Under the pieces are notes generated by a model. It was given only the letters and a program-made list of their open reading frames with translations. It was not told the DNA's origin and searched no databases. A DNA stretch of 64,000 nucleotides from Sporosarcina globispora (GTDB lineage: Bacteria; Bacillota; Bacilli; Bacillales; Cytobacillaceae). Position numbers and translations under genes: made by a program. Below, in pieces: positions 8,193 through 18,672 of the stretch (position 1 is its first letter; every line of letters starts with the position of its first letter). The stretch lies in contig NZ_LGUF01000007.1 of assembly GCF_001274725.1 (NCBI RefSeq), forward strand, positions 2,177,629 through 2,241,628. Direction: 5' to 3'.

Positions 8193-8668
8193 TATTCCAC
8201 CACCTTAATTTTAGACGACATCATGTGGTGTCCAACACCGCAATATTCATTACATACAATTAAATATTCGCCTGTTTTATCAAATGTCGTTACATGTTCG
8301 CTGATATAACCAGGTTCAAGCATCATGTTGATATTTGATCCGGCAACTTCAAAACCGTGGACGACGTCTTTTGTTGTAGCGATAATTTTCACTTTTGCTC
8401 CATATGGAATTTCAACTTCAGCTGGGCTATAGGAAAATGCAGATGCTACATATACCAGCTCGTAATCCCAATCTTTTCCTTCAACTTTTTTTAATCCGGG
8501 CTCATTAAAAGGAGCGGTAGTATCAACCTTCTCTGGATCAATAGTCGCTAAACAGCTTGGGGGCTGATTCCCCAGATAGAATGCGCTTACTCCCAATACT
8601 GTTAGAAAAACAAGAAGAGATCCGATGCCAAAAATGAGCCAGGCCTTTTCAAATTTATGCATATGCAT
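8192..8668 (-). CDS. cbaB: ba3-type cytochrome c oxidase subunit II
   Basis: A 158-residue protein with one N-terminal membrane helix (WLIFGIGSLLVFLTVLGVSAFYL) and an outer cupredoxin domain. The binuclear CuA centre is visible: a histidine in VVHGFEVAG and the cluster CNEYCGVGHHMM, which has the spacing CxxxC and His of ba3-type subunit II. It accepts electrons from cytochrome c on the outer face of the membrane and passes them to subunit I. It lies between the 49-residue subunit 2A and subunit I. The start ATG 8668 is followed by a second in-frame ATG at 8662; either is possible. Confidence 0.93.
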   Translation of the reverse strand: MHMHKFEKAWLIFGIGSLLVFLTVLGVSAFYLGNQPPSCLATIDPEKVDTTAPFNEPGLKKVEGKDWDYELVYVASAFSYSPAEVEIPYGAKVKIIATTKDVVHGFEVAGSNINMMLEPGYISEHVTTFDKTGEYLIVCNEYCGVGHHMMSSKIKVVE

Positions 8669-8689
8669 GGCTTTTTCCCCTTTCTATCT

Positions 8690-8839
8690 TTAAAAGCGGC
8701 TGATAAATAATGAATAAACGCCTACCCATGTAATTATCAGGAAGAATCCTAATAAGAAAACGGAAGCTAGCGTTCCCTTTAAGGAAGAGCTATCCTCTAT
8801 TTCAGTTTTGGTTTTTTGGCTGAGTTCCGTTTTCGCCAT
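8690..8839 (-). CDS. Cytochrome c oxidase subunit 2A (single-helix)
   Basis: A 49-residue protein, MAKTELSQKTKTEIEDSS followed by one helix (LKGTLASVFLLGFFLIITWVGVY, written here as residues about 20-42) and a short basic end. Its size, its single helix and its place just before subunit II match subunit 2A of ba3-type oxidases, a small helix that fills the position of the missing second helix of subunit II. A strong ribosome site (GAAAGGAGTG) precedes ATG 8839. It is the first gene of the oxidase operon. Confidence 0.85.
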   Translation of the reverse strand: MAKTELSQKTKTEIEDSSSLKGTLASVFLLGFFLIITWVGVYSLFISRF

Positions 8840-8964
8840 TTTCCTTCACTCCTTTCGAAAATTTGGAAAAAGTAAATGATTACATTTTCATAATACAAAA
8901 CATTTAGGAAGATTCTAGATGGTTTCAGTGTGTTCACAAATTGTTCATTCGTAACTTAAACACT

Positions 8965-8970
8965 ATGATA
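8965..8970 (-). promoter_or_regulatory. Predicted -10 box of the ba3 oxidase operon
   Basis: The minus-strand hexamer TATCAT matches TATAAT at five of six positions. With +1 near 8958 the leader is about 119 nt. No -35 box is needed if the Fnr-like site upstream is used. Confidence 0.5.
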
Positions 8971-8991
8971 ATGGTGAAAAGTTGCTGTTTA

Positions 8992-9007
8992 AGTGATTTA
9001 TGTCACA
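8992..9007 (-). promoter_or_regulatory. Candidate Fnr operator of the ba3 oxidase operon
   Basis: AGTGA-TTTATG-TCACA matches TGTGA-N6-TCACA at 9 of 10 positions. Its centre (8999.5) is exactly 41.5 bp before the start site implied by TATCAT at 8970-8965. Class II activation by an Fnr-like regulator is the simplest reading. Confidence 0.6.
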
Positions 9008-9168
9008 AAACCTATCTGTAAATTGTGAATGAAATGTGAAGATTTACACTAGACGTCAGAAAGAAGGCTTTATACAGAAACTGAATATCCTGAACAGCTT
9101 TAATTATCTGAATAGCGAACAATTTCCTGTATATGGAGCATTTAGTTCGTTTATAGTTATAATTTTGA

Positions 9169-9196
9169 TTGAAGTATTATTAAATGATGTTATAAT
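9169..9196 (+). promoter_or_regulatory. Sigma-A promoter of xpt-pbuX
   Basis: TTGAAG (9169-9174), a 16-bp spacer and TATAAT (9191-9196), with TG one base before the -10 box (extended -10). The aptamer begins about 10 nt after the expected start site. Confidence 0.75.
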
Positions 9197-9213
9197 GTTA
9201 ATAAATTAATAAC

Positions 9214-9290
9214 ATTCACTCATATAATCGCGAGGATATGGCTCGCAAGTTTCTACCGGGTTACCGTAAAAAATCCGACTATGAGTGAGC
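9214..9290 (+). promoter_or_regulatory. Purine riboswitch aptamer, guanine/xanthine type
   Basis: P1 is formed by CACTCATA and TATGAGTG. The two loop sequences GATATGG and TTTCTACCGGG and the junction end CCGACTATG match the xpt purine riboswitch. The specificity base in GACTATG is C, which selects guanine or hypoxanthine; the adenine class has U here. The 3' strand GAGTGAGCAATG can also pair with CATTGCTTCACTC at 9353-9365, forming an antiterminator. Confidence 0.95.
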
Positions 9291-9341
9291 AATGCAGAGG
9301 ACGTTTTTCCTATCCTTCTTTGCCTGAAGCTTTAGTTACAT

Positions 9342-11367
<2,026 letters not shown>

Positions 11368-11472
11368 TTCTTCTTCACGTCAATCACATTAATTCTGGCA
11401 ATCAATATAATATTCTATCGGTATTTTACATTTCCGAAGCGATTGTTTCTCGCCAGAAAGAGAGTGGAATTG

Positions 11473-11619
11473 ATGGAGAAATATTATTGCGATAACTGCC
11501 GGCTTTTATATAATGAAGAAGAGATATGTGCAGCTTGCGGTATCCTAGTTTCGAAGAAAATATATATAGAAGTACAAAAGCATCATAAAAACCATAATGG
11601 ATTGGATGCATCGGAATAA
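11473..11619 (+). CDS. 48-residue zinc-ribbon-like protein
   Basis: A small protein starting MEKYYCDNCRLLYNEEEICA. Two Cys pairs (CDNC at residues 6-9 and CAAC at 19-22) look like a rubredoxin-like or zinc-ribbon knuckle, followed by a His-rich tail (KHHKNHN). GAGAGTGG precedes ATG 11473. It lies alone between pbuX and the type III polyketide synthase gene. The function is unknown. Confidence 0.6.
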   Translation: MEKYYCDNCRLLYNEEEICAACGILVSKKIYIEVQKHHKNHNGLDASE

Positions 11620-11755
11620 CTATGTCATCGGCCAGCGGATTTCAAATAAAAGCTTGGCCCACAGATTAAAACGGTAATTGGAAAAGATTTAGTAATGCTA
11701 ATCATTTAGTTATTCATTTATAATAAAGATGCACAACAACTCCTTCAAAACACAT

Positions 11756-11787
11756 TGCTTCCTCCTAATGGGGGGAGCATTTTTTTT
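11756..11787 (+). terminator. Terminator in the bpsA leader region
   Basis: A 10-bp stem with two G-U pairs (TGCTTCCTCC / GGGGGGAGCA, loop TAAT) and eight T. It lies 80 bp before bpsA, so it could end transcription from pbuX or act as an attenuator for bpsA. Confidence 0.7.
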
Positions 11788-11865
11788 GCTCAATTACCCA
11801 ATTCTGAAACATAAATTGTTTTTATTTGGAAAAAATAAAAGAAAGCAAGCGGAGGAGAGTCATGT

Positions 11866-12948
11866 ATGCCAGCAATTGTATCAGTTGCAGAAGCAATACC
11901 TGAGCATGTTCTGAGACAGGATCAGGTAATGGATTTTGCCAGAGATTTATTTTCAGAGTCCTTTAAGGATATTGAACGCCTATTAAAAGCTTTCCGCAAC
12001 GGCCAAATTGAAAAGCGCCACTTCGCAAAGGGACTGGAATGGTTTAAAACGGATAAATCATTTGAAGAGCGAAATAATGCTTACATTGATCAGGCTATTG
12101 ATCTGGGCACAAAGGCCATAAAGTGCTGTCTGGAAAATGATATTTTCCTGAGCAAAAATCTCCCATGCAAGGAAATCGATGCGATCTTCACTATTTCAAG
12201 TTCAGGAATTGCCACTCCGAGCATTGAAGCAAGGATTATGAACAGGCTGCCATTTTCTGAACATACGAAGCGAATACCGATATGGGGGCTGGGATGTGCG
12301 GGCGGTGCATCAGGCCTTTCAAGAGCCTATGAATATTGCCTGGCATTCCCTGAAGCAAAGGTATTGGTTTTATCCATTGAATTATGCAGCCTGACCTTTC
12401 AGCGCAATGACCGGTCCAAGAGCAACCTAATCGGGACTTCTCTTTTTGCTGACGGTGCAGCATGTGCACTTATAACTGGTGATGACGTTAAAAGGGACTT
12501 TCAGAAGCTGTCGTCCATTCCGAGGATTTTGGGAACTCAATCAACAACCATGCGCAATTCTTTGGAAGTAATGGGCTGGGAAGTGAAGAATGAGGGCTTA
12601 TATGTGGTTTTCTCAAAGGATATACCTTCAATAATAGAAAGCTGGCTGAAGCCGAATGTAACAGAATTTCTAAGGGGAAAAGGCAAAAAAATGGAAGAGA
12701 TAAACCATTTTGTTGCCCATCCTGGCGGAAAAAAAGTCATAGATGCTTATCAGAAAGCGCTGAAATTCGATCCTAGTATGACAAGGATTTCACTTGATGT
12801 ATTAAAGGAGTTCGGTAATATGTCATCTGCAACCATTCTTTATGTACTGAAAAGGTTTATGGAGATCGGCAGACTGGGAGATACCGGGCTTGCAGCTGCA
12901 CTCGGTCCGGGATTCAGCTCGGAACTATTGCTGCTGGAATGGGAGTGA
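11866..12948 (+). CDS. bpsA: Type III polyketide synthase (alkylpyrone synthase)
   Basis: A 360-residue protein of the chalcone/stilbene synthase family. The catalytic triad is visible: Cys144 in GLGCAGGASG, His285 in FVAHPGGKK and Asn318 in EFGNMSSAT. Bacterial members such as BpsA condense long-chain acyl-CoA with malonyl-CoA to make alkylpyrones, which are then methylated by BpsB. That partner gene follows 4 bp downstream, and the pair sits after pbuX as in B. subtilis. ATG 11866 follows GGAGGAGAG. Confidence 0.94.
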   Translation: MPAIVSVAEAIPEHVLRQDQVMDFARDLFSESFKDIERLLKAFRNGQIEKRHFAKGLEWFKTDKSFEERNNAYIDQAIDLGTKAIKCCLENDIFLSKNLPCKEIDAIFTISSSGIATPSIEARIMNRLPFSEHTKRIPIWGLGCAGGASGLSRAYEYCLAFPEAKVLVLSIELCSLTFQRNDRSKSNLIGTSLFADGAACALITGDDVKRDFQKLSSIPRILGTQSTTMRNSLEVMGWEVKNEGLYVVFSKDIPSIIESWLKPNVTEFLRGKGKKMEEINHFVAHPGGKKVIDAYQKALKFDPSMTRISLDVLKEFGNMSSATILYVLKRFMEIGRLGDTGLAAALGPGFSSELLLLEWE

Positions 12949-12952
12949 ATAC

Positions 12953-13516
12953 ATGCAGTTCATAATATTTATTGCCGTAATTATTTTACAGAGGGCAGCA
13001 GAGCTCGCTGTAGCACGAAGTAATGAAAAGTGGATGAAAGGTCGGGGTGCAGTGGAATTTGGCCAGCGGCACTATCCCTGGATCGTTGCGGTTCACGCTT
13101 CCTTTTTTGTCTGCTTTCTGCTCGAAGTAACCATCTTCGAAAAAGATCTGTCGCCTTTTTGGCCAATTCTTCTGATTCTATTTTTTCTTACCCAGGCGGG
13201 AAGAGTATGGGCGCTGTTTTCTTTAGGGAAATACTGGAACACCAAGATTATTGTCATGCCGGGTGCCAAGGTCGTCAGAAGGGGGCCTTACCGCTTTATA
13301 AAGCATCCAAATTATGCAATTGTAACTGCTGAATTTCTCGTGCTCCCTTTAATCTTTCAAGCTTATATCACAGCAGCTGTATTTACCCTGTTGAACATAA
13401 TGGTACTATCGGTCAGAATACCAGCCGAAGAAAAAGCTCTAAAGGAATTGACAGAATACGATGAAGCCTTTTTACGAATAAGGCCCCGACTGAATAAAGA
13501 TACTAAAAAAGTTTGA
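12953..13516 (+). CDS. bpsB: Isoprenylcysteine methyltransferase-like alkylpyrone methyltransferase
   Basis: A 187-residue membrane protein with four or five helices. The ICMT-family C-terminal signature is RRGPYRFIKHPNYAIVTAEF, where RxxxHPxY binds S-adenosylmethionine, followed by R.P.EE. In B. subtilis the partner of BpsA O-methylates alkylpyrones. The start was set at ATG 12953, 4 bp after bpsA; the frame is open further upstream only inside bpsA. Its stop lies inside the -35 box of the Fur-boxed peptide gene. Confidence 0.9.
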   Translation: MQFIIFIAVIILQRAAELAVARSNEKWMKGRGAVEFGQRHYPWIVAVHASFFVCFLLEVTIFEKDLSPFWPILLILFFLTQAGRVWALFSLGKYWNTKIIVMPGAKVVRRGPYRFIKHPNYAIVTAEFLVLPLIFQAYITAAVFTLLNIMVLSVRIPAEEKALKELTEYDEAFLRIRPRLNKDTKKV

Positions 13517-13541
13517 CAACTTCAAAATCACTATTGAAAAT
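13513..13541 (+). promoter_or_regulatory. Promoter of the 30-residue peptide gene
   Basis: A perfect -35 box TTGACA (13513-13518), a 17-bp spacer and GAAAAT (4 of 6 to TATAAT). The first Fur box overlaps the -10 element, the usual place for repression. Confidence 0.55.
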
Positions 13542-13549
13542 GATTATCG
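13535..13549. promoter_or_regulatory. Fur box 1
   Basis: TGAAAAT-G-ATTATCG matches the 7-1-7 Fur consensus TGATAAT-N-ATTATCA at 12 of 14 positions. Confidence 0.7.
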
Positions 13550-13574
13550 TTCGTGATAAACTTCTAATTGAATT

Positions 13575-13589
13575 TGAAAATTATTCTCA
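13575..13589. promoter_or_regulatory. Fur box 2
   Basis: TGAAAAT-T-ATTCTCA matches the 7-1-7 consensus at 12 of 14 positions. It lies 25 bp after the first box, in the expected leader. Confidence 0.6.
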
Positions 13590-13620
13590 ATATCATTCCA
13601 ACAGGAAGGTGTTGCTACAT

Positions 13621-13713
13621 ATGACAATTCTATTCGTTGCCGTCACAATTGCTGCTTATTCACTCGTTATGAAACATGTTTTAAATAACGTAGCTAAACC
13701 ACATACAAGATAA
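13621..13713 (+). CDS. 30-residue single-helix peptide, probably iron-regulated
   Basis: A peptide beginning MTILFVAVTIAAYSLVMKHV, one hydrophobic helix followed by a basic tail (KPHTR). AGGAAGGTG precedes ATG 13621 at a good distance; the frame is open from TTG 13513, but that region is the promoter and both Fur boxes. A terminator follows 14 bp after the stop, so it is a complete small transcription unit. Small Fur-regulated basic peptides (FbpA, FbpB, FbpC) are known from B. subtilis as partners of an iron-sparing small RNA; no homology to them is claimed here. Confidence 0.7.
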   Translation: MTILFVAVTIAAYSLVMKHVLNNVAKPHTR

Positions 13714-13726
13714 AAATAACTTTTCG

Positions 13727-13752
13727 AAACCAGGCAGATGCCTGGTTTTTTG
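13727..13752 (+). terminator. Terminator after the 30-residue peptide gene
   Basis: A stem AACCAGGCA / TGCCTGGTT with a 2-nt loop, followed by T6. The 250 bp from here to dynA hold no other feature that I can support. Confidence 0.85.
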
Positions 13753-14009
13753 TTTTGTTAACGACTGTTTAAGTAAAGTTGCTGCTCATAGAGGCTAAAT
13801 ACATTCAACGGGCAGTATTGAGAAATATAACAATTTGAAAGGAAGAAGGAAGAACCTATCAACTAAGCATAAAGTAACAGCAAATAAAATCTAAAATAAT
13901 GGATTCCCGCTGAGAAATATTAGAAAAATCAAAGAATAAACCATCCTGTATAGGAAAATAAACGAAAATCATTTAAAATAGGAAGTAAACTAAAGTTACA
14001 AGGGGATTA

Positions 14010-17000
14010 ATGGAAATGGCTGACACGATTTTGCAACCAGGAATACAGCAAACTGAATTAATGAACAGAATAACTGCTATATATACATTCGCACAAAGAA
14101 ACGGGGATAGCCAGACAGCTGAAAGAGCTAAGGATCTCGTGATTAAGCTAAGAGACCAGGAATTTGCCATCGCTTTTTGCGGACATTTTTCTGCTGGGAA
14201 ATCGAGCATGATCAACCAGCTTGCACGAGAGGATCTTCTTCCGTCTTCGCCGATTCCAACCAGTGCCAACCTGGTGAAAGTCAAATCAGGTGAGGAAGAT
14301 TATGCAAAAGTTATTTTTAAGGAAGGAAAGCCAAGGCTTTATCCTGCCCCGTATGATTACGGAAAGGTAAAATCCTATTGCAAAGACGGCGATTCAATCC
14401 ATTCCATTGAAATAAGCCATTCCGCCACCAGCTTGCCCAAAAAGGCAGTGATTATGGATACACCTGGAATCGATTCGACAGATGATGCGCATAGAATTGC
14501 TACTGAATCTGCTCTTCATTTGGCTGACCTCATTTTTTATGTAATGGATTATAACCATGTCCAGTCGGAATTAAATTTTCTTTTTACAAAAGAACTGACG
14601 GCTGCTGGAAAAGATGTCTATCTTGTTATCAACCAAATAGATAAACATCGTGATGAAGAGCTCAGCTTTGAACAATTCAAAGAAAGTGTAAAGGAATCAT
14701 TTGCATCCTGGGGAGTAAAGCCAGCGAGGATTTTTTACACCTCGTTAAAAGACGAAAACCATAAGGCAAACGAGTTTAAGGCACTTCAGAAATTTATTAA
14801 CAGCAGTATTGCTAACCGTGAAGAACTTTTGCCTCAATCCGTTTTTAATTCTTTGAAGAAACTAAAAGAGGACCATCTTGCATTTTTAAAAGACGCCCAT
14901 GCAGCTGAGAAAGATAAATGGGAAGTAAAATTGACTGAACTTGATCAGGATACACGGGATCAGCTTCCAGGCAGACTGGAAGAATTAAAAAATCAGTTAA
15001 ATAAACTGGAGTCATCTATACATGAGGCAGATATAGAATTAGCTGGAAAGCTTGATGAGATCTTAAAAAATGCCTATTTAATGCCTTTCCAGACGAGAGA
15101 GCTGGCTGAATTTTACCTTGAAGCGTGTCAGCCATCGTTTAAGGTTGGCCTATTTTTCAGCAAACAGAAAACGGAGCAGGAAAGGTCATTGCGTCTTGAC
15201 CGCTTCTATCAGGATTTCTCCGAAAAAGTTAAGTCTCAGCTTGAGTGGCATATAAAAGAGCTGTTTTTGCAGCAGTTTAAGCAGCATAGTATCCATGACT
15301 CAGAAATTCTTGCCCAATTTCAGGGCTTCAAGCTTACCTTTGAACAAGCGCTCTTAGCCGAAACTGTAAAATCCGGCGCCATGGTTTCAGGTGATTATGT
15401 TCTTCAGTATACAAACGACGCCGCAGAGGCTGTAAAGAGAATTGCCAAAAAGAACGCAGCTTTCTTAAAAGATGTACTTCTGGAAGCGCTTAAAGAAAAT
15501 AACAGCCAGGATAAAACTGTACTGGTTAATGAAATTCGCAAGCTCACTGCATATGCTGAAGCCCTTTGTGCACTTAAAGCCCTCAATGAAACAATTAATA
15601 AGGCATCTGCCGATATGGAAGTCTATTTGACGGGTGACTTTGCTCAAGATGAGTTTCAAGGGCAATCCCAAATGCTTGCAGCAGATGATGCCGATGAAGC
15701 TGAAGTTGTTTTCCTGCATGAAGATAAGATTGAGAAGGAAAAGGAACTGCAAAAACCTGAACAATCTGCTGAGGAAGAGCAGGCAGGGGAAACTGTTCCA
15801 GCGGTTTCCATACAGCCTGTTATTGAAAAGCTCCAATTTACTGCTAATGCAGTAAAAGATCTCCCTGGTTTCAGAAAGCTTGCAGCTGATTTGGCAGATA
15901 AAGCATCAAGGCTTGAGAGCAAAGAATTCACAGTTGCCCTTTTTGGCGCATTCAGTGCAGGGAAATCATCCTTTGCCAACGCGTTAATCGGGAACAAGCT
16001 GCTTCCGGTTTCACCTAACCCGACCACAGCTGCCATTAACAAAATTAAGCCTGTTACGGCTGAAAATGAGCATGGAACCGTTCTTGTTAAAGTAAAGGAT
16101 TCACAGACTCTTTTAAATGATATCAATCATTCCTTGAAGGTCTTTGATTATTCTGCAGGTAACTTCGGCGATGCAGCTGCTTCGATTAAGAAAATCACTG
16201 GGGAAAATCAGGATTTTGATGCGAATGAAAAGACACATTTTGCTTTTCTGAATGCATTTATGAAAGGTTTCGATTTCTTTACTGATAAGCTGGGAGATGT
16301 CATAAAAGCTAATCTGGAAGAATTCAGGGATTATGTTGCCAATGAGGAGAAATCATGCTTTGTTGAAACAATTGAAGTATATTTTGATTGTGAACTGACA
16401 AGGCAGGGAATCACCCTGGTTGACACTCCAGGGGCAGATTCGATTAATGCGAGGCATACTGGGGTCGCATTTGAATATATAAAAAACTCGGATGCAATTC
16501 TATTTGTAACCTACTATAATCATGCTTTCTCGAAAGCGGATAGAGAGTTTCTTATTCAGCTTGGAAGGGTAAAGGACACCTTCTCGCTTGATAAAATGTT
16601 CTTTATTGTCAATGCCATTGACCTTGCCAATAACGAAGAAGAAAAGGATTCGGTACTAGAATACGTTGAAGAACAGCTGGTGCAATACGGAATCCGCCGT
16701 CCTCATTTGTCTGGCATTTCAAGCCTTCAAGCTCTGGCAGAGAAGCTGGATAGCAGTAAAGAGGAAGTTTCCAATATCAGCTCATTTGAAAAAAGCTTTT
16801 ATTCCTTTATTAATCAAGACCTGCTGAATATTTCCATTTCCTCAGCAGAAACAGAGTGGAGGCGCCTATTAGCCCAGCTGAGGTCTTATATTTCTTCCTC
16901 ACAGGAAAATAAAGAAGTCAGGATTGAAAAGCTGAAACAGCTTGAGGATGAACATAAAACAATTGATGCGATTATCCGCGGACAAAAACCTGAACTGCTG

Positions 17001-17681
17001 TCTCAAAGACTTGAACAGGAAACGGATGAGCTTGTCTTTTATATCAAGCAAAGAGTATTTCTGCGTTTCTTTGACTTTGTTAAGGAGGCTTTCAACCCTA
17101 CAGTTCTGAAGGATGATGGCCGGAATCTAAAGAAAATGCTTAAGATGGCTCTTGATGAATTCCTTACAAGCTTTGGATTTGATTTTGCCCAGGAGCTTCG
17201 CGCAACAACTTTAAGGCTAGAATCCTATTTATCCAAGCTGATCGGTCAGCAGCAGGAGACTATTTCGAAAAAAGCTGCCAATGTGAACAGTGATTTGTCT
17301 TTTAGTTCATATGAGCTATTAAAAATGGAAAGTATTGAATTTGAATCTGCATTTTCAAGTGAAGATCCGAATCAGTTTAAAAAAGCTCTATCCAATTTCA
17401 AAAATCCAAAAACGTTTTTTGAAAAGAATGAGCGCAAGCAATTAGCGGATGAACTGGAGAAGAACCTGCAGGAACCTGCAGACCGTTATCTGCAAGCTGA
17501 AAGCACCAGGTTGAAATTCCATTATAACACCCTGCTGATGGCAGAATTTGAGCGGCTGCTCAATTCACTGATTGAACAGAACAACGAATATTATGAAGGA
17601 ATCACGGCTGCTTTAAAAGATGATTTCCCAATTGAAGAGCTGAAAGAAATTGAGAGGAACATTGCACAGTACGAAAAATAA
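14010..17681 (+). CDS. dynA: Double dynamin-like GTPase
   Basis: A 1,223-residue protein made of two fused bacterial dynamin units. Unit 1 has G1 GHFSAGKSS (residues 58-66) and G3 DTPGID (150-155); unit 2 has G1 GAFSAGKSS (646-654) and G3 DTPGAD (805-810). Each is followed by long helical stalk regions. Fused double dynamins of this size (DynA, formerly YpbR, in B. subtilis) tether and fuse membranes and support membrane repair and phage tolerance. AGGGG lies before ATG 14010; ATG 14016 (third codon) is also possible. The acidic linker near residues 555-600 separates the halves. It lies after bpsB as in B. subtilis. Confidence 0.95.
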   Translation: MEMADTILQPGIQQTELMNRITAIYTFAQRNGDSQTAERAKDLVIKLRDQEFAIAFCGHFSAGKSSMINQLAREDLLPSSPIPTSANLVKVKSGEEDYAKVIFKEGKPRLYPAPYDYGKVKSYCKDGDSIHSIEISHSATSLPKKAVIMDTPGIDSTDDAHRIATESALHLADLIFYVMDYNHVQSELNFLFTKELTAAGKDVYLVINQIDKHRDEELSFEQFKESVKESFASWGVKPARIFYTSLKDENHKANEFKALQKFINSSIANREELLPQSVFNSLKKLKEDHLAFLKDAHAAEKDKWEVKLTELDQDTRDQLPGRLEELKNQLNKLESSIHEADIELAGKLDEILKNAYLMPFQTRELAEFYLEACQPSFKVGLFFSKQKTEQERSLRLDRFYQDFSEKVKSQLEWHIKELFLQQFKQHSIHDSEILAQFQGFKLTFEQALLAETVKSGAMVSGDYVLQYTNDAAEAVKRIAKKNAAFLKDVLLEALKENNSQDKTVLVNEIRKLTAYAEALCALKALNETINKASADMEVYLTGDFAQDEFQGQSQMLAADDADEAEVVFLHEDKIEKEKELQKPEQSAEEEQAGETVPAVSIQPVIEKLQFTANAVKDLPGFRKLAADLADKASRLESKEFTVALFGAFSAGKSSFANALIGNKLLPVSPNPTTAAINKIKPVTAENEHGTVLVKVKDSQTLLNDINHSLKVFDYSAGNFGDAAASIKKITGENQDFDANEKTHFAFLNAFMKGFDFFTDKLGDVIKANLEEFRDYVANEEKSCFVETIEVYFDCELTRQGITLVDTPGADSINARHTGVAFEYIKNSDAILFVTYYNHAFSKADREFLIQLGRVKDTFSLDKMFFIVNAIDLANNEEEKDSVLEYVEEQLVQYGIRRPHLSGISSLQALAEKLDSSKEEVSNISSFEKSFYSFINQDLLNISISSAETEWRRLLAQLRSYISSSQENKEVRIEKLKQLEDEHKTIDAIIRGQKPELLSQRLEQETDELVFYIKQRVFLRFFDFVKEAFNPTVLKDDGRNLKKMLKMALDEFLTSFGFDFAQELRATTLRLESYLSKLIGQQQETISKKAANVNSDLSFSSYELLKMESIEFESAFSSEDPNQFKKALSNFKNPKTFFEKNERKQLADELEKNLQEPADRYLQAESTRLKFHYNTLLMAEFERLLNSLIEQNNEYYEGITAALKDDFPIEELKEIERNIAQYEK

Positions 17682-17706
17682 ATATGGAAAGGTTGCTGCT
17701 TTTCTT

Positions 17707-18456
17707 ATGGATAAATGGCTGTGCAAAGCAGAAGAAAAGTATAATATCGATATCCTTTTTGCTTGTGAAGCGGGAAGCAGGGCCTGGGGGACAGATGATG
17801 CGGATTCGGATTTTGATATCCGCTTCATCTTCAAACATAAGGATCTGAAAGCATATCTTTCCCTTGAACGTGCAAAAGAGGTTATTGATGAAGATACTCC
17901 TTATGATGCGCACGGCTGGGATATCTTCAAAGCATTTGACCTTATGCAGAAATCCAATCCAAGTCTATTCGAATGGGCATACTCACCCATCATCTACAAG
18001 GATATGGACCACTTTCAAGATAGGCTAAGGAGTATAGCAGAAGAGGAGTTCTCACGATATAAGTTATTCCAGCATTATACCCAGCTATTTTCTCGCAATC
18101 TGGGTGAAGCGGCTAAAAAAGAGGAATATACAATTAAGAAACAGAAGCTGCTAATTCAGGCAGTAAGAGCTTGTCTCATTTCAAGGCAGCTGCTTCAGCA
18201 AAGCAATTTAAATGGAGATTTTTTGTATACAGGACTTTTTCGCATAAAGGAAGTGGATGATGTCAGCCGCTTTTATCAGACCCTGGTTAATGCAAAAGAA
18301 AGCGGGAGTATTATTCAGGAGCATTTAGCAGATCAATTGGCTGGGACACTCGAGTTAGAAAGAGAAATACTCTATGCGGCCGGTGAATCAATGCCTAAAG
18401 GAAAAGGCAAAGTTTCCGGACTGAATGAATGGCTTTGGGAACTGCTGAAGGTTTAG
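17707..18456 (+). CDS. Predicted nucleotidyltransferase (RlaP/YcgL-like family)
   Basis: About 249 residues. The nucleotidyltransferase core is FACEAGSRAWGTDDADSDFD (residues about 19-38), with the GS...DSDxD pattern of the Pol-beta superfamily, and EWAYSPIIYKD further on is typical of the PF10127 group of minimal nucleotidyltransferases. Its substrate is unknown. The start is uncertain: the frame is open into the dynA 3' end, and I chose ATG 17707, 25 bp after the dynA stop, because it begins just before the conserved core. It is likely to be co-transcribed with dynA. Confidence 0.8.
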   Translation: MDKWLCKAEEKYNIDILFACEAGSRAWGTDDADSDFDIRFIFKHKDLKAYLSLERAKEVIDEDTPYDAHGWDIFKAFDLMQKSNPSLFEWAYSPIIYKDMDHFQDRLRSIAEEEFSRYKLFQHYTQLFSRNLGEAAKKEEYTIKKQKLLIQAVRACLISRQLLQQSNLNGDFLYTGLFRIKEVDDVSRFYQTLVNAKESGSIIQEHLADQLAGTLELEREILYAAGESMPKGKGKVSGLNEWLWELLKV

Positions 18457-18480
18457 ATTCTGAGAAGAAAAGGGAGATCT

Positions 18481-18672
18481 ATGGAGAAAAATTCTTTTCA
18501 TGCATGTGCAACCTGCGTAAACTTCCAGCCTGAAAAACGTAAAGAAGGAATGGTTTATTTTTGCAGCAGACTAGGCTATGAAACGAAACCTGACTATCAA
18601 TTCAACTGCTGGACACCAAAGGAGCATATAATACGCCTGATGAATAAGAGAGAAGGGGAGAACTTTAAATGA
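18481..18672 (+). CDS. 63-residue cysteine-rich protein
   Basis: A small protein starting MEKNSFHACATCVNFQPEK, with a CxxC pair (residues 9 and 12) and two further cysteines in FCSRLG and FNCWTP, so probably one metal site. It ends with a charged tail that overlaps the start of the sulfurtransferase gene by 4 bp. GGGAGAT precedes its ATG. Coupled expression with a rhodanese suggests a link to sulfur or redox metabolism; no named family is recognised. Confidence 0.75.
   Translation: MEKNSFHACATCVNFQPEKRKEGMVYFCSRLGYETKPDYQFNCWTPKEHIIRLMNKREGENFK

Noticed and set aside
11729..11914. 61-codon plus-strand frame before bpsA
   Set aside because: It spans a terminator with eight T and overlaps bpsA in another frame; no ribosome site.
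13513..13620. Longer (66-residue) version of the Fur-boxed peptide
   Set aside because: It would start at a TTG within the -35 box and contain both Fur boxes as coding sequence.
15465..16126. Minus-strand open frames within dynA
   Set aside because: Shadows of the dynA reading frame, with no ribosome sites.
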